Assembly: GCA_029932715.1 (NCBI GenBank)
Contig: JAOZPO010000068.1
Coordinates: 1 to 5,981, forward strand
Source: Halobacteria archaeon
GTDB taxonomy: Archaea > Halobacteriota > Syntropharchaeia > Alkanophagales > Methanospirareceae
Length of the DNA stretch: 5,981 bases
Direction: 5' to 3'
Shown: one piece after another, positions 1 to 5,614 of the stretch
Numbering within the stretch: position 1 is the first letter of the stretch
Layout: every line of letters begins with the position of its first letter
Position numbers and translations under genes: made by a program
The notes under the pieces: generated by a model
Database searches by the model: none
What the model was told of the DNA's origin: nothing
The model's input: the letters and a program-made list of their open reading frames with translations, nothing else

Positions 1-2
1 TT

Positions 3-305
3 TTAGACATAGACTACACTCTTTTCAATATCTTTTGCGACTTTTTCGAGCCTTATGCCTTTTATGCCCTCAGGAGTTAAAATGTCCACTTTTTTATCCA
101 ATAGTTTTTTAATGTACTCTGCAAACTCTATAAACTTAAAACCTACTGGTTTTTCAAACTCTACCAAAATATCTATGTCGCTATCTTCCCTCTGTATTCC
201 TTTCGCGAAAGAGCCAAATAGACCCATTCTCTTCACACCATAGTTATCCCTCAGAAAGGGGAAGTTTCTTCTCAAAGTCCCTATAATCTCTTTTTGCGTT
301 AACAT
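3..305 (-). CDS. MNT-type minimal nucleotidyltransferase
   Basis: This is a 100-residue protein of the DNA polymerase beta-like nucleotidyltransferase superfamily, minimal (MNT) type. The signature GSF at residues 31-33 is followed by D43 and D45 (DSDIDILVEF), and a third acidic residue is likely D74 in KKVDIL; together these form the metal-binding site for transferring a nucleotide from an NTP. Such proteins commonly pair with a HEPN toxin and silence it by adding AMP to it, but many solitary ones have unknown targets. A HEPN partner would most likely lie past position 1, outside the window, so the toxin-antitoxin role is inference. The length is normal and the gene is complete (TAA at 3-5). 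No Shine-Dalgarno sequence precedes the ATG, and a TATA-like element about 26 bases upstream suggests a leaderless mRNA. Confidence 0.88.
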   Translation of the reverse strand: MLTQKEIIGTLRRNFPFLRDNYGVKRMGLFGSFAKGIQREDSDIDILVEFEKPVGFKFIEFAEYIKKLLDKKVDILTPEGIKGIRLEKVAKDIEKSVVYV

Positions 306-324
306 TTTTAATTTTTATAAATGT

Positions 325-340
325 TCTGTATATTTAAAAC
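325..340 (-). promoter_or_regulatory. TATA-type promoter of the nucleotidyltransferase gene
   Basis: Read on the minus strand, the sequence is TTTTAAATATA centred near 332. Archaeal transcription starts about 25-27 bases downstream of the box centre, which falls almost exactly on the ATG at 305. That spacing, and the absence of any purine-rich ribosome binding site, favours leaderless transcription. This rests on pattern and spacing only. Confidence 0.5.
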
Positions 341-368
341 TCATTTTTCTTGCTGAGTTTTCTGATGC

Positions 369-395
369 CTCTGCGGTCTCCGCGTGCTCTGCGGT
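369..395. repeat. Three tandem 9-base GC-rich units
   Basis: Three adjacent 9-mers read CTCTGCGGT, CTCCGCGTG and CTCTGCGGT; the outer two are identical and the middle one differs at three positions. The block is much richer in GC than the AT-rich spacer around it and lies between two divergent genes. It resembles short intergenic CTCTGCG-type repeats I know from other genomes, but I cannot check for other copies. Its function is unknown. Confidence 0.5.
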
Positions 396-466
396 AAAAT
401 TTAAGGATATAGTGATTTCACTAGAAAATTCGACAGTGCCCCATATTACTAAAAATGGTTAAAGTT

Positions 467-517
467 ATGGATTCATTTATGATTGTGAAAATCCATGTTT
501 ATATATTAATATATAAA
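467..517. promoter_or_regulatory. Palindromic TATA promoter region ahead of mevalonate kinase
   Basis: Positions 498-517 form a perfect 20-base palindrome made only of A and T (TTTATATATT and its complement). It contains box A-like sequence on both strands. Used rightward it would start transcription near 530, leaving a leader of roughly 75 bases before the mevalonate kinase ATG. A 7-bp inverted repeat, ATGGATT at 467-473 and AATCCAT at 490-496, lies directly upstream and could be an operator. The promoter role is inferred from sequence and position. Confidence 0.5.
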
Positions 518-557
518 AACAAACGGCAATACATCATCGCAATTTATTCCTGTATGC

Positions 558-598
558 CTGATTGAGCGCTTGTGGCTCATGAGAATAGAATCAATCAG
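558..598 (+). promoter_or_regulatory. Potential hairpin in the mevalonate kinase leader
   Basis: CTGATTGA at 558-565 is perfectly complementary to TCAATCAG at 591-598, enclosing 25 bases that contain the smaller palindrome CTCATGAG (576-583). The hairpin would end 7 bases before the start codon, where a Shine-Dalgarno sequence is normally expected; none is visible. It could affect ribosome access, but no known riboswitch class is recognisable. Confidence 0.35.
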
Positions 599-605
599 AT
601 AAGCT

Positions 606-1661
606 ATGATGAAACAAATACGCGCATCCGTTCCCGCAAAGGCGATACTGTTTGGTGAACATTTTGTGGTATATGGTAAGCGGGCATTAGCTACTGCCAT
701 AAATAGACGGCTAATGGTCGTGGTATCAAACAGAGCAGGGCGTGGCTATCACGTAAAAATAGATAATATCCCTACCTTTGGCTTGCAGATGGTTTTAGGA
801 CATGAGCATAGAATGGCATATCCCTATAAAGATTTTGATAACGCATCAAAATCAATTGCATACGTTAGAAAAGCAATAGAATATCTCGAGACCGAGTATG
901 GCATAGGTGGGCAAGGTGTAGAGATAGAAATAAGCTCAGAAATACCACTCGCAGCAGGGTTGGGTTCCTCAGCAGCCACCTGCGTTGCTACTATCGCAGC
1001 ACTGAAACATTATTTCAGCCTGGATAGCGACTTAGAAGGGATAAGAGAAGATGCGCATTCTGTTGAGAAAGCGGTACAGGGGAATGCCAGCCCGGTGGAC
1101 ACTGCAATTTCTACTTATGGCGGCTATGTACAGATAGAGCGAGCCAAAGTGAGGAGATTGCAGTTACCCGAGCTGGATTTGATTATCGGTACTATTGGCT
1201 GCATACCTCTGAGTATGGGCATCAACAAAAGTTCTGAGTTTAGTTTGAAGACGAAAAAGATAGTAGAAGAAGTAAAAGTGCGAAAGGAATCTTTTGAAAC
1301 GGTATTCAAGTATATCTTCGATGCCGCAGATGAATTAACAGCACATGCACTCAGAGCGATGGAACGCGGTGATTTCGCTATGCTGGGTGCGCTGATGAAC
1401 ATAAATCATGGCTTGCTGGATGCAATAGGAGTGGTACCAAGACGCTTGAGCGAACTGGTAAAGCAGTCGCAGGAATTGGGCGCGTTGGGTGCGAAAGTAA
1501 CGGGTGCAGGTGGGTTGGACAATATGGGTGGTGTGGGCTCTGTTTTGGTATTACCCGGAGAGGCAGGGGATAGAATAAAAGTGGCGATGGAAGTAGCGGG
1601 TGCGCTCGTGAAGGGAGCGAAGACGGGAGAAGCGGGGCTAAAAATAGAACGGATAGGTTAA
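606..1661 (+). CDS. mvk: Mevalonate kinase
   Basis: This cytosolic GHMP-family kinase phosphorylates mevalonate to 5-phosphomevalonate with ATP, a step towards isopentenyl diphosphate and archaeal ether lipids. The 351 residues show motif 1 with K12 and the block ILFGEHFVVYG (14-24). Motif 2, the ATP-binding loop, is PLAAGLGSSAAT (114-125). E154 and D165, in EKAVQGNASPVD, match the Mg-binding Glu and catalytic Asp of the family by spacing. Motif 3 starts normally as KVTGAGG (297-303) but continues LDNMGGVGS rather than the usual run of glycines. An in-frame TAA at 600-602 fixes the start at ATG 606 or the adjacent ATG 609. No Shine-Dalgarno sequence is visible. It appears to be a single-gene transcript with its own promoter and a T-run after the stop. 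Other GHMP kinases are less likely given the FGEH.VVYG and SPVD pattern. Confidence 0.93.
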   Translation: MMKQIRASVPAKAILFGEHFVVYGKRALATAINRRLMVVVSNRAGRGYHVKIDNIPTFGLQMVLGHEHRMAYPYKDFDNASKSIAYVRKAIEYLETEYGIGGQGVEIEISSEIPLAAGLGSSAATCVATIAALKHYFSLDSDLEGIREDAHSVEKAVQGNASPVDTAISTYGGYVQIERAKVRRLQLPELDLIIGTIGCIPLSMGINKSSEFSLKTKKIVEEVKVRKESFETVFKYIFDAADELTAHALRAMERGDFAMLGALMNINHGLLDAIGVVPRRLSELVKQSQELGALGAKVTGAGGLDNMGGVGSVLVLPGEAGDRIKVAMEVAGALVKGAKTGEAGLKIERIG

Positions 1662-1683
1662 ATACATCTCTTGCTTTGATGCC

Positions 1684-1690
1684 TTTTTTT
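1684..1690 (+). terminator. T-run terminator after mevalonate kinase
   Basis: Seven consecutive T residues lie 23 bases after the mevalonate kinase stop codon and ahead of the csl4 promoter. Archaeal RNA polymerase terminates at such T-runs without needing a hairpin. The placement between two transcription units fits. Confidence 0.55.
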
Positions 1691-1708
1691 GATTATAAAG
1701 ATAAAAGA

Positions 1709-1735
1709 ACCAAAAACGTTTATGTATTATATATG
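1709..1735 (+). promoter_or_regulatory. Promoter of the csl4-rpoL-tRNA unit
   Basis: A purine-rich BRE-like stretch, ACCAAAAACG, is followed by TTTATGTAT (1719-1727) and a second TATA-like stretch to 1735. Starting about 25 bases downstream gives a transcript beginning near 1746-1750. This leaves a short leader with the purine-rich ribosome binding site GAGAGGTAA (1756-1764) ahead of the csl4 ATG. Confidence 0.6.
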
Positions 1736-1772
1736 TGTACACAGTATTAGTAAAAGAGAGGTAAGGGACTAA

Positions 1773-2336
1773 ATGGAACGCGAGAATAAGATAGTACTTC
1801 CAGGTGATTTCCTGGGCACTTCTGAGGAATATATTCTTGGAAATGGTGTGTATGATAAGGAGGGTAATTTGTATGCCTCACATATAGGTGATGTCAGCAT
1901 AAGTGATAAAAGGGTTATAAGCGTGGTACCGAAGGTAGAGACACCACCGGTAATTAGAGACGGAGATGTGGTTATAGGTCAAGTTGTAGACTTAAAGGAC
2001 ACCGTTGCCATTGTGAGCATAGCGTGCGTGAAGGGAAAAGAGAACAGAGCAATCGCTGCCGCCAGTCAGGGTATTATTCACATATCAAGCGTGAGAAACG
2101 GTTATGTAAAAGATCTGAGGCAGGAATTTGGGTTTTTTGACATAGTAAAAGCGAAAGTAATAGACGCAAAAGCATTAAAACTCAGTACCGAAGGGAAGGA
2201 TTTAGGCGTGGTAAATGCGATATGTGTGAAATGCAAAGGTAGCCTGAAGCGGAAGGGGGATACACTGTCATGCGATAGATGCGAAAGGACAGAGACAAGG
2301 AATTTATCTGAGGATTATGGAGAGAGTGTGATGTAG
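1773..2336 (+). CDS. csl4: Exosome RNA-binding subunit Csl4
   Basis: Csl4 forms part of the RNA-binding cap on the Rrp41-Rrp42 ring of the archaeal exosome, the cytoplasmic complex that degrades and tails RNA 3' ends. The 187 residues show the three expected parts. An N-terminal domain opens with IVLPGDFLGTSEEY (7-20). An S1-type RNA-binding domain spans roughly 62-137 (DGDVVIGQVVDL to VKAKVIDA). A C-terminal zinc ribbon has C151, C154, C167 and C170 in two CxxC pairs. Length is typical of the family. A good ribosome binding site, GAGAGGTAA, sits about 10 bases before the ATG. It leads a likely operon with rpoL, which begins 8 bases after the TAG stop, linking RNA synthesis and RNA decay. Confidence 0.93.
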   Translation: MERENKIVLPGDFLGTSEEYILGNGVYDKEGNLYASHIGDVSISDKRVISVVPKVETPPVIRDGDVVIGQVVDLKDTVAIVSIACVKGKENRAIAAASQGIIHISSVRNGYVKDLRQEFGFFDIVKAKVIDAKALKLSTEGKDLGVVNAICVKCKGSLKRKGDTLSCDRCERTETRNLSEDYGESVM

Positions 2337-2344
2337 ATAGACCT

Positions 2345-2632
2345 ATGGAGGAGAAGAAGATAAAGGTCCTGGAGAGGAATGAGAAGGAGCTGAAGATAGA
2401 GATAGCAGGTGAAGACCATACGCTTTTAGTTCCGCTAACGTCCAAATTGTTGGAGGATAGACAGGTAGATATTGCTTCTTATAGCATCAAGCATACGCTA
2501 GTTAGTGATCCTGTTTTGTATGTAAAGATGAAGGAGGGTGATCCGTTGGCGGCTGTGGTATCGGCTGCTGATTCTTTAGCATCGGAATTTGATGATTTCG
2601 CGTCCAAATATAAAAAAGCGGCAATAGTCTAG
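2345..2632 (+). CDS. rpoL: DNA-directed RNA polymerase subunit L
   Basis: This small subunit (eukaryotic Rpb11/AC19 counterpart) pairs with RpoD to form the assembly platform of archaeal RNA polymerase. The 95 residues carry the family pattern: EDHTLLVPL (23-31), DIASYSIKHTL (42-52, where many homologues have HPL), DPVLYV (55-60) and a helical C-terminal part. The start codon lies 8 bases after the csl4 stop, so the two are probably cotranscribed and translationally coupled. The 3' end is unusual: codons 92-95 (GCG GCA ATA GTC) and the TAG stop also form the 5' acceptor strand, positions 8-9 and the D-stem start of the tRNA-Gly gene. The tRNA begins exactly at a codon boundary. Identification is secure; what matters is the shared 15 bases. 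Confidence 0.92.
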   Translation: MEEKKIKVLERNEKELKIEIAGEDHTLLVPLTSKLLEDRQVDIASYSIKHTLVSDPVLYVKMKEGDPLAAVVSAADSLASEFDDFASKYKKAAIV

Positions 2633-2755
2633 TGGTAGGACACTGGCTTCCCAACGTCCTCTTTTATTCTTGTTTACACTTCTGTTCTGCGGATATTAAC
2701 ATAATAAGGAGGCGGGAGATAGCCTGTAACCCGGGTTCGAGCCCCGGTTGCCGCA
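2618..2755 (+). tRNA. tRNA-Gly (anticodon CCC) with intron
   Basis: The exons are 2618-2653 and 2721-2755, 71 bases after splicing. The acceptor stem pairs GCGGCAA (2618-2624) with TTGCCGC (2748-2754), with A2755 as the discriminator. The D-arm is GTCT/GGAC around AGTGGTA. The anticodon stem is CTGGC/GCCTG with one U-U mismatch (2644 and 2725). The anticodon loop is TTCCCAA with anticodon CCC at 2650-2652, the variable region is TAAC, and the T-arm is CCGGG/CCCGG around TTCGAGC. CCA is not encoded. The CCC anticodon reads GGG glycine codons. The gene overlaps the last 15 bases of rpoL. No TATA box is visible about 26 bases before 2618, so it is probably processed from the csl4-rpoL transcript. 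Confidence 0.92.
2654..2720 (+). other. tRNA intron with bulge-helix-bulge splice structure
   Basis: This 67-base intron sits between tRNA positions 37 and 38, the commonest archaeal site. The precursor folds as a canonical motif for the archaeal splicing endonuclease. TTCC (2648-2651) pairs with GGAG (2715-2718) as the central 4-bp helix with one U-G pair. The three-base bulges are CAA (2652-2654) and ATA (2719-2721). An outer helix, CGTC (2655-2658) with GGCG (2711-2714), includes one U-G pair. Cutting between the second and third base of each bulge gives the exon ends stated for the tRNA. Confidence 0.85.
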
Positions 2756-2782
2756 TAAAACTTTCTTAGAGGAAAGTTTTAT
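2755..2782 (+). terminator. 11-bp hairpin abutting the tRNA 3' end
   Basis: ATAAAACTTTC (2755-2765) and GAAAGTTTTAT (2772-2782) are perfect complements around the six-base loop TTAGAG. The first base of the stem is the tRNA discriminator A2755, so the hairpin would stack directly on the acceptor stem. TTTT in the 3' arm could act as a weak archaeal termination signal. It could equally be a 3' processing or stabilising structure; the terminator label is tentative. Confidence 0.45.
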
Positions 2783-2800
2783 CGAAGATAAGAATATAGT

Positions 2801-2818
2801 GTGAAAATAGTATATATA
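2801..2818 (+). promoter_or_regulatory. Promoter of the aRF1-TraB unit
   Basis: GTGAAAA (BRE-like) is followed by a strong box A, TATATATA at 2811-2818. The expected transcript start near 2840 leaves a leader of about 30 bases. That leader includes the ribosome binding site GGCGGTAA (2857-2864), 6 bases before the aRF1 ATG. Confidence 0.6.
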
Positions 2819-2870
2819 GAGAAAAGGAAGCCCAAAGAAAGAATAAGCATTCTAATGGCGGTAACGAAAT

Positions 2871-3962
2871 ATGGACCGAATAAAGAAATATGAATTCCGG
2901 AAGGCATTGGACGAACTGAAGAAGTACACAGGGAGAGGTACAGAGCTCATATCAGTTTATATACCCCATGACAAGCAAATATCGGATGTTACTTCTCATC
3001 TAAGAGAGGAATACGGGCAAGCAATGAACATAAAGAGTAAATCTACCCGTACTAACGTTCAGAGCTCTCTGGATTCCATAGCATCTAAGCTGAGATACCT
3101 GTTTGTGGGCGAGAATGGCGTGGTTATATTCTGTGGTGCAATAGATAAGGGCGGGGACAAGACCAATATAGAAACTTTTATCATAGAGCCACCAGAGAAA
3201 GTTCTGTCTTATATCTACCATTGCGATTCCTCCTTCTTCCTCGAGCCACTGGAGAATATGGTAGTGGATAAGGACACATACGGCTTAATCGTGCTTGACC
3301 GTCGGGAAGCGACAATAGGTGTATTACGCGGGAAGGTAGTGGAGCCGCTGAAGCACTTGACCTCCTCCGTCCCCGGGAAGATAAGAAAAGGTGGACAGTC
3401 GTCAGTAAGATTCCAGCGGCTGCGTGAAATAGCAATAAATGATTTTTATAAGCGAATAGGGGAACATGCAACCAGGATTCTGCTTCCTGTGGATGACATC
3501 AAAGGCATTTTAATAGGAGGACCGAGCCCCACGAAGGACGAGTTCTTAAAAGGGTCTTATCTACAGTACGAGCTTCAAAATAGGATTCTCGGCGCTTTTG
3601 ACGTTGCATACACTGATGAGTCCGGTCTTTCTGAACTAGTAGAAAAGGCAGAGGAGGTCCTGGAAGGCATGGATTTGGTGACGGAGAAGAGGCTTATGAT
3701 CCGGTTCATGAAGTTACTGGCAAATGATGACCAAATGGTTACATACGGTGAGCGCGAAGTGAGGAAGAAGCTGGAACAGGGCGCGGTGGATACGCTCTTG
3801 TTCTCCGTGGAACTCGATACAGAATCCATGCACGATTTAGTAGATAAGGCAGAGAGCATAGGAGCAGGAGTGGAGGTAATATCATCAGATTTTGAAGAAG
3901 GAGCGCAATTGAACCGTGCGTTTGGTGGTGTCGCTGCAATATTGAGATACAGATCAAGCTAA
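2871..3962 (+). CDS. prf1: Peptide chain release factor subunit 1 (aRF1), short form
   Basis: Archaeal class 1 release factor: it recognises all three stop codons in the ribosomal A site and triggers release of the finished protein. Domain 1 carries NIKS (53-56) and YHCDSSF (116-122, the YxCxxxF motif) for stop-codon reading. Domain 2 carries KIRKGGQSS (170-178), with GGQ at 174-176 reaching the peptidyl-transferase centre. Domain 3 ends in EEGAQLNRAFGGVAAILRY. The protein has 363 residues, while archaeal aRF1 usually has about 400-420. The missing part is in domain 3, where DTLLFSVEL (307-315) runs almost directly into MHDLVDKAESIGAGVEVIS (320-337), without the cysteine-containing minidomain that normally lies between. 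The reading frame is intact there, so it is not an obvious frameshift. An in-frame TAA at 2862-2864 fixes the start. Confidence 0.95.
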   Translation: MDRIKKYEFRKALDELKKYTGRGTELISVYIPHDKQISDVTSHLREEYGQAMNIKSKSTRTNVQSSLDSIASKLRYLFVGENGVVIFCGAIDKGGDKTNIETFIIEPPEKVLSYIYHCDSSFFLEPLENMVVDKDTYGLIVLDRREATIGVLRGKVVEPLKHLTSSVPGKIRKGGQSSVRFQRLREIAINDFYKRIGEHATRILLPVDDIKGILIGGPSPTKDEFLKGSYLQYELQNRILGAFDVAYTDESGLSELVEKAEEVLEGMDLVTEKRLMIRFMKLLANDDQMVTYGEREVRKKLEQGAVDTLLFSVELDTESMHDLVDKAESIGAGVEVISSDFEEGAQLNRAFGGVAAILRYRSS

Positions 3963-3969
3963 TAACAAT

Positions 3970-5256
3970 ATGTACAATAATATCATTCTGGTAGGAACGG
4001 GGCACATATTAGAGAAGAGCGTAAAAGAGGTAGAGGAAGTAATAGACAGAGAGGAACCCGATGTGGTTGCCGTTGAATTATGCGCAGCGAGATATGAAGC
4101 ATTGCAAGGCAATGTACAGGAAATCTCGGTGAAAGATGCGGTAACAGGTGGCAAACCTTTTTTAATGATTACTCACTGGTTGCTCGCATACGTACAGCGG
4201 AAGATGGGCAGTGATCTCGGTATCGAGCCCGGCGCGGATATGATGGCGGCGATAAAGAAAGCAGAAGAGCATGGCGCTCAAATCGCACTGGTGGACAGGC
4301 CAATCCAAATAACGATGCAGCGATTCTGGAAGAAGATGAAGTTAGTGGAGAAGCTAAAAATGGTCTTCTCTATTATCTTCGCTATTTCAGGCATGGGTGG
4401 GAGAGAGAAGAATGACGATGATACGACTAAACTAAACTTTAAGACTGGATTCACAAGTAACATTAAAGAGATAGACCTTGATAGAATAACGGATGAGGAT
4501 ATAGTGACTCAACTGGTAGAAGAACTGCGTGAATTTTCACCAGGAGCGGCAACCGCACTGTTAGACGAGAGAGATGCGTACATATCAGGGAGTTTACTGG
4601 AGTTATCGCAGCAGCATTCAAGCAATGCAGAACAAAACGATTCGCCAGTGCAAGAGCGGAAGATAGTTGCAGTAGTGGGTGCGGGGCATGTAGCGGGTAT
4701 AAAAAAACTGCTCAGTCATCCGGAGTTGATACAATCCAAAGAGGACCTGTGCTCAGTCCCTAGCAGGCGATTTAATATAGGTATAAAGAATCTGCTGGGT
4801 GTTGGATTAGGTGTAGCACTCGTGATTATCCTCTTAGCTATCTTCTTCTCTGGTATAACCATTGATAAGCTACTTACAGCGTTCTTTTGGTGGTTTATAA
4901 TAAATGGTATTTTATCTGCTACTGGAGTCCTACTGGCGAGAGGACATCCACTTTCTGCGCTTACTGCTTTTGCCGTGGCGTGGCTTACTTCTTTGAACCC
5001 GCTTTTAGCTGCGGGCTGGTTTGCGGGCTTAATGGAGGCGCATGTACGTAAACCCACGAGTGAAGACGTAAAGAGCTTGATGAATGCGGAATCGCTGCGA
5101 GAATTGATGAATAACAAGCTGTTTAAAGTCATACTTGTGGCGGCATTAGCGAATCTTGGTAGTATAATCGGGACTGTTCTCGGTGCTTATGTGGTGCTAC
5201 AGGTGGTGGGAATAGATATAAACACGATCTGGGCGGGACTAAAAGCGGTTTTCTGA
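3970..5256 (+). CDS. TraB/PrgY-family membrane protein
   Basis: The 428-residue protein belongs to the TraB/PrgY family, named after an enterococcal protein that reduces peptide pheromone activity and proposed to relate to membrane proteases of the Tiki/GumN type. Its role in archaea is unknown. The soluble N-terminal part shows LVGTGH (7-12; the family usually has GTAH), VVAVELCAARY (32-42), LVDRPIQIT (107-115), LDERD (198-202) and a second histidine motif, GAGH (237-240). The C-terminal part has about four hydrophobic segments, near 275-296, 302-325, 330-357 and 386-414, so it should sit in the cell membrane. It starts 7 bases after the aRF1 stop, with no clear ribosome binding site, so it is probably cotranscribed with aRF1. 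The start matches the family, where the GT.H motif lies close to the N-terminus. Confidence 0.88.
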   Translation: MYNNIILVGTGHILEKSVKEVEEVIDREEPDVVAVELCAARYEALQGNVQEISVKDAVTGGKPFLMITHWLLAYVQRKMGSDLGIEPGADMMAAIKKAEEHGAQIALVDRPIQITMQRFWKKMKLVEKLKMVFSIIFAISGMGGREKNDDDTTKLNFKTGFTSNIKEIDLDRITDEDIVTQLVEELREFSPGAATALLDERDAYISGSLLELSQQHSSNAEQNDSPVQERKIVAVVGAGHVAGIKKLLSHPELIQSKEDLCSVPSRRFNIGIKNLLGVGLGVALVIILLAIFFSGITIDKLLTAFFWWFIINGILSATGVLLARGHPLSALTAFAVAWLTSLNPLLAAGWFAGLMEAHVRKPTSEDVKSLMNAESLRELMNNKLFKVILVAALANLGSIIGTVLGAYVVLQVVGIDINTIWAGLKAVF

Positions 5257-5274
5257 TGTTGCTTCTCCTTACTC

Positions 5275-5333
5275 TATTTTACCTTTATAGTGGGGAAATT
5301 CTCCCGGTCGGACACTTTTATTTAGCAATTTTT
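5275..5333 (+). terminator. T-rich termination region after the TraB-family gene
   Basis: Three T-runs follow the stop codon: TTTT at 5277-5280, TTTT at 5316-5319 and TTTTT at 5329-5333. A weak GGGG/CTCCC pairing (5292-5304) lies between them. Clustered T-runs are what archaeal termination needs; which one acts cannot be told. Confidence 0.4.
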
Positions 5334-5348
5334 CGATAAAATCTGTAA

Positions 5349-5614
5349 TCAAGCGGGAACAAACAAGGCAATATTTTCCATGCTTACAGGACTCATTAAT
5401 GGTATAGAATCCCTATCTTTCCTGTCAAGCACCTCTTTTAAACTATGCCTTGAAAATTTCGTTTTATCTCTAAGTGTAGTTGCAAGCGCAGAAGCAGTCA
5501 TTATCTCCGGTGTTGTTTGGGGACAAAGAAGGCCTGCAACGCTTGCCGGTGGTGACGTTTTGGTAGGAGCTCCATCGCTCTGCCCAATTCGAGCATATCG
5601 AGGGCTACTTGCAA
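5349..5614 (-). pseudogene. Truncated or decayed 3-hexulose-6-phosphate synthase start
   Basis: On the minus strand a near-perfect ribosome binding site, GGAGGT (5621-5626), lies 6 bases before TTG at 5614. From there the translation LQVALDMLELGRAMELL (5614-5564) closely resembles the N-terminus of archaeal 3-hexulose-6-phosphate synthases (typically KLQVALDLLELDRA...). That enzyme joins formaldehyde and ribulose 5-phosphate, and archaea use it in reverse to make ribose. After 17 codons the resemblance stops. The expected DWIEAGTP and later barrel segments are absent and the frame ends at TAA 5503-5501. A neighbouring minus frame stays open from 5618 to TGA 5351-5349, but I do not recognise its product. 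The whole gene would need about 210 codons. I read it as a 5' remnant; a short real peptide is possible. Confidence 0.45.

Noticed and set aside
369..395. The 9-base tandem units as a CRISPR array
   Set aside because: Units are far too short, directly adjacent and without spacers, and no cas gene is present.
2330..2640. TAG stops in csl4 and rpoL as possible pyrrolysine codons
   Set aside because: Both TAGs sit at the natural ends of these families, and readthrough meets another stop within a few codons (TAA after csl4, TAG two codons after rpoL).
2855..2893. Short upstream frame (ATG at 2855, TGA at 2891-2893) overlapping the aRF1 start
   Set aside because: Only 12 codons. Its ATG lies against the likely ribosome binding site of aRF1, and it has no ribosome binding site of its own, so it is most simply chance.
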